From assembly GCA_008501735.1 (NCBI GenBank), contig QQUF01000002.1:57280-121279 (forward strand): 64,000 bases of DNA, given 5' to 3'. Positions 63,789 to 64,000 of this stretch are shown piece by piece. Every line of letters begins with the position of its first letter. Positions within the stretch are counted from its first letter, which is position 1. Source of the stretch: Calditrichota bacterium. Lineage in GTDB: Bacteria; CLD3. The notes beneath the pieces are model-generated. The model was given only the letters and a program-made list of their open reading frames with translations, had not been told where the DNA came from and searched no databases. Made by a program: the position numbers and the translations under genes.

Positions 63789-64000
63789 TGTAGGGAACAA
63801 TTGTAGGGAACAATTGTAGGGAACAATTGTAGGGAACAATTGTAGGGAACAAAAATTTTTGTTCCCTACAGGTCGGCATTTGGAACAAAGGTTTTTGTTC
63901 CCTACGGGTTGACATTTGGAACAAAGGTTTTTGTTCCCTACAAGTCTTAATTTTGAAATAAATTTTGTTCCCTACGGAATCGGCATTTGGAACAAAGGTT
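63789..64000 (+). repeat. Repeat array after hsdS, cut by window edge
   Basis: Four exact TGTAGGGAACAAT units (13 bp) at 63789-63840 lead into a perfect 30 nt palindrome at 63841-63870, made of TGTAGGGAACAAAAA and its reverse complement. Copies of the core TTTTGTTCCCTAC then follow at a period of 36, 36 and 34 bp, with linkers near GGTCGGCATTTGGAACAAAG. The linker differs from that of the array at 60.75 kb, but the core is the same. The array runs off the window edge. The gap 63775-63788 holds nothing else. Confidence 0.9.

Noticed and set aside
63597..63839. Minus-strand open frame across the hsdS end and repeat array
   Set aside because: Its N-terminal part is just repeat sequence read in one frame, and the rest is antisense to hsdS.

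Overview
The window is strongly AT-rich, uses the standard code, and comes from a Gram-negative bacterium. An LptD-type outer-membrane LPS-assembly protein, a KdsA/KdsB pair for CMP-Kdo and a UpxY-type NusG paralogue fit the Bacteroidota/Chlorobiota (FCB) group. The best promoter in the window (TTGACA, 17 bp, TACATT) is sigma70-like rather than the TTTG/TAnnTTTG type of classical Bacteroidia, so I lean towards an Ignavibacteria/Kapabacteria-like lineage. That placement is inference. TTG and GTG starts are common.

Positions 1 to 51.4 kb are one unbroken minus-strand series of about 47 genes for a surface polysaccharide. It begins with a promoter at 51.43-51.46 kb, then ugd, a upxY-type antiterminator, a UDP-HexNAc dehydrogenase and a UDP-glucuronate 4-epimerase. 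It ends off the left edge in the N-terminus of an initiating sugar-phosphate transferase. Most genes are 0-40 bp apart or overlap. Two gaps (45.32-45.57 kb and 35.94-36.01 kb) hold a candidate internal promoter and a hairpin. The region has six GT4 and two GT2 glycosyltransferases, a GT39/83-like membrane transferase, two Wzx-type flippases and one Wzy/O-antigen-ligase-type protein.

The precursor genes suggest uronic acids (Ugd, 4-epimerase), a 2,3-diacetamido-uronic acid (WbpA/B/D/E-like proteins), several amino sugars (four DegT aminotransferases) and Kdo (KdsA, KdsB). The decoration genes are unusually varied. They comprise a complete PAPS-making and recycling module with a sulfotransferase (CysD, CysN, CysC, CysQ and a DUF2061-APS kinase fusion), and a carbamoyltransferase with SxtJ and a 52-residue DUF5989 protein. 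There is also a WbuX/Y/Z-type sugar amidation set, an ATP-grasp/FemAB-like/AsnB-like trio, acyltransferases, a methyltransferase, a SGNH hydrolase, a GMC oxidoreductase with a ferredoxin-like Cys cluster, and a membrane alkaline-phosphatase-fold protein with a MopE-like metal motif. I infer one or two glycans that are sulfated, carbamoylated, amidated and possibly aminoacylated.

From 51.5 to 58.2 kb lie lptD (minus) and, divergently, an M23 peptidase, a gamma-carbonic-anhydrase-like protein and an MBL-fold hydrolase. From 58.35 kb a type I restriction-modification locus follows (hsdR, hsdM, hsdS). hsdM and hsdS are bracketed by two tandem repeat arrays sharing the core TTTTTGTTCCCTAC, each opening with a perfect 28-30 nt palindrome. 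No rRNA, tRNA, transposase or CRISPR array was seen.
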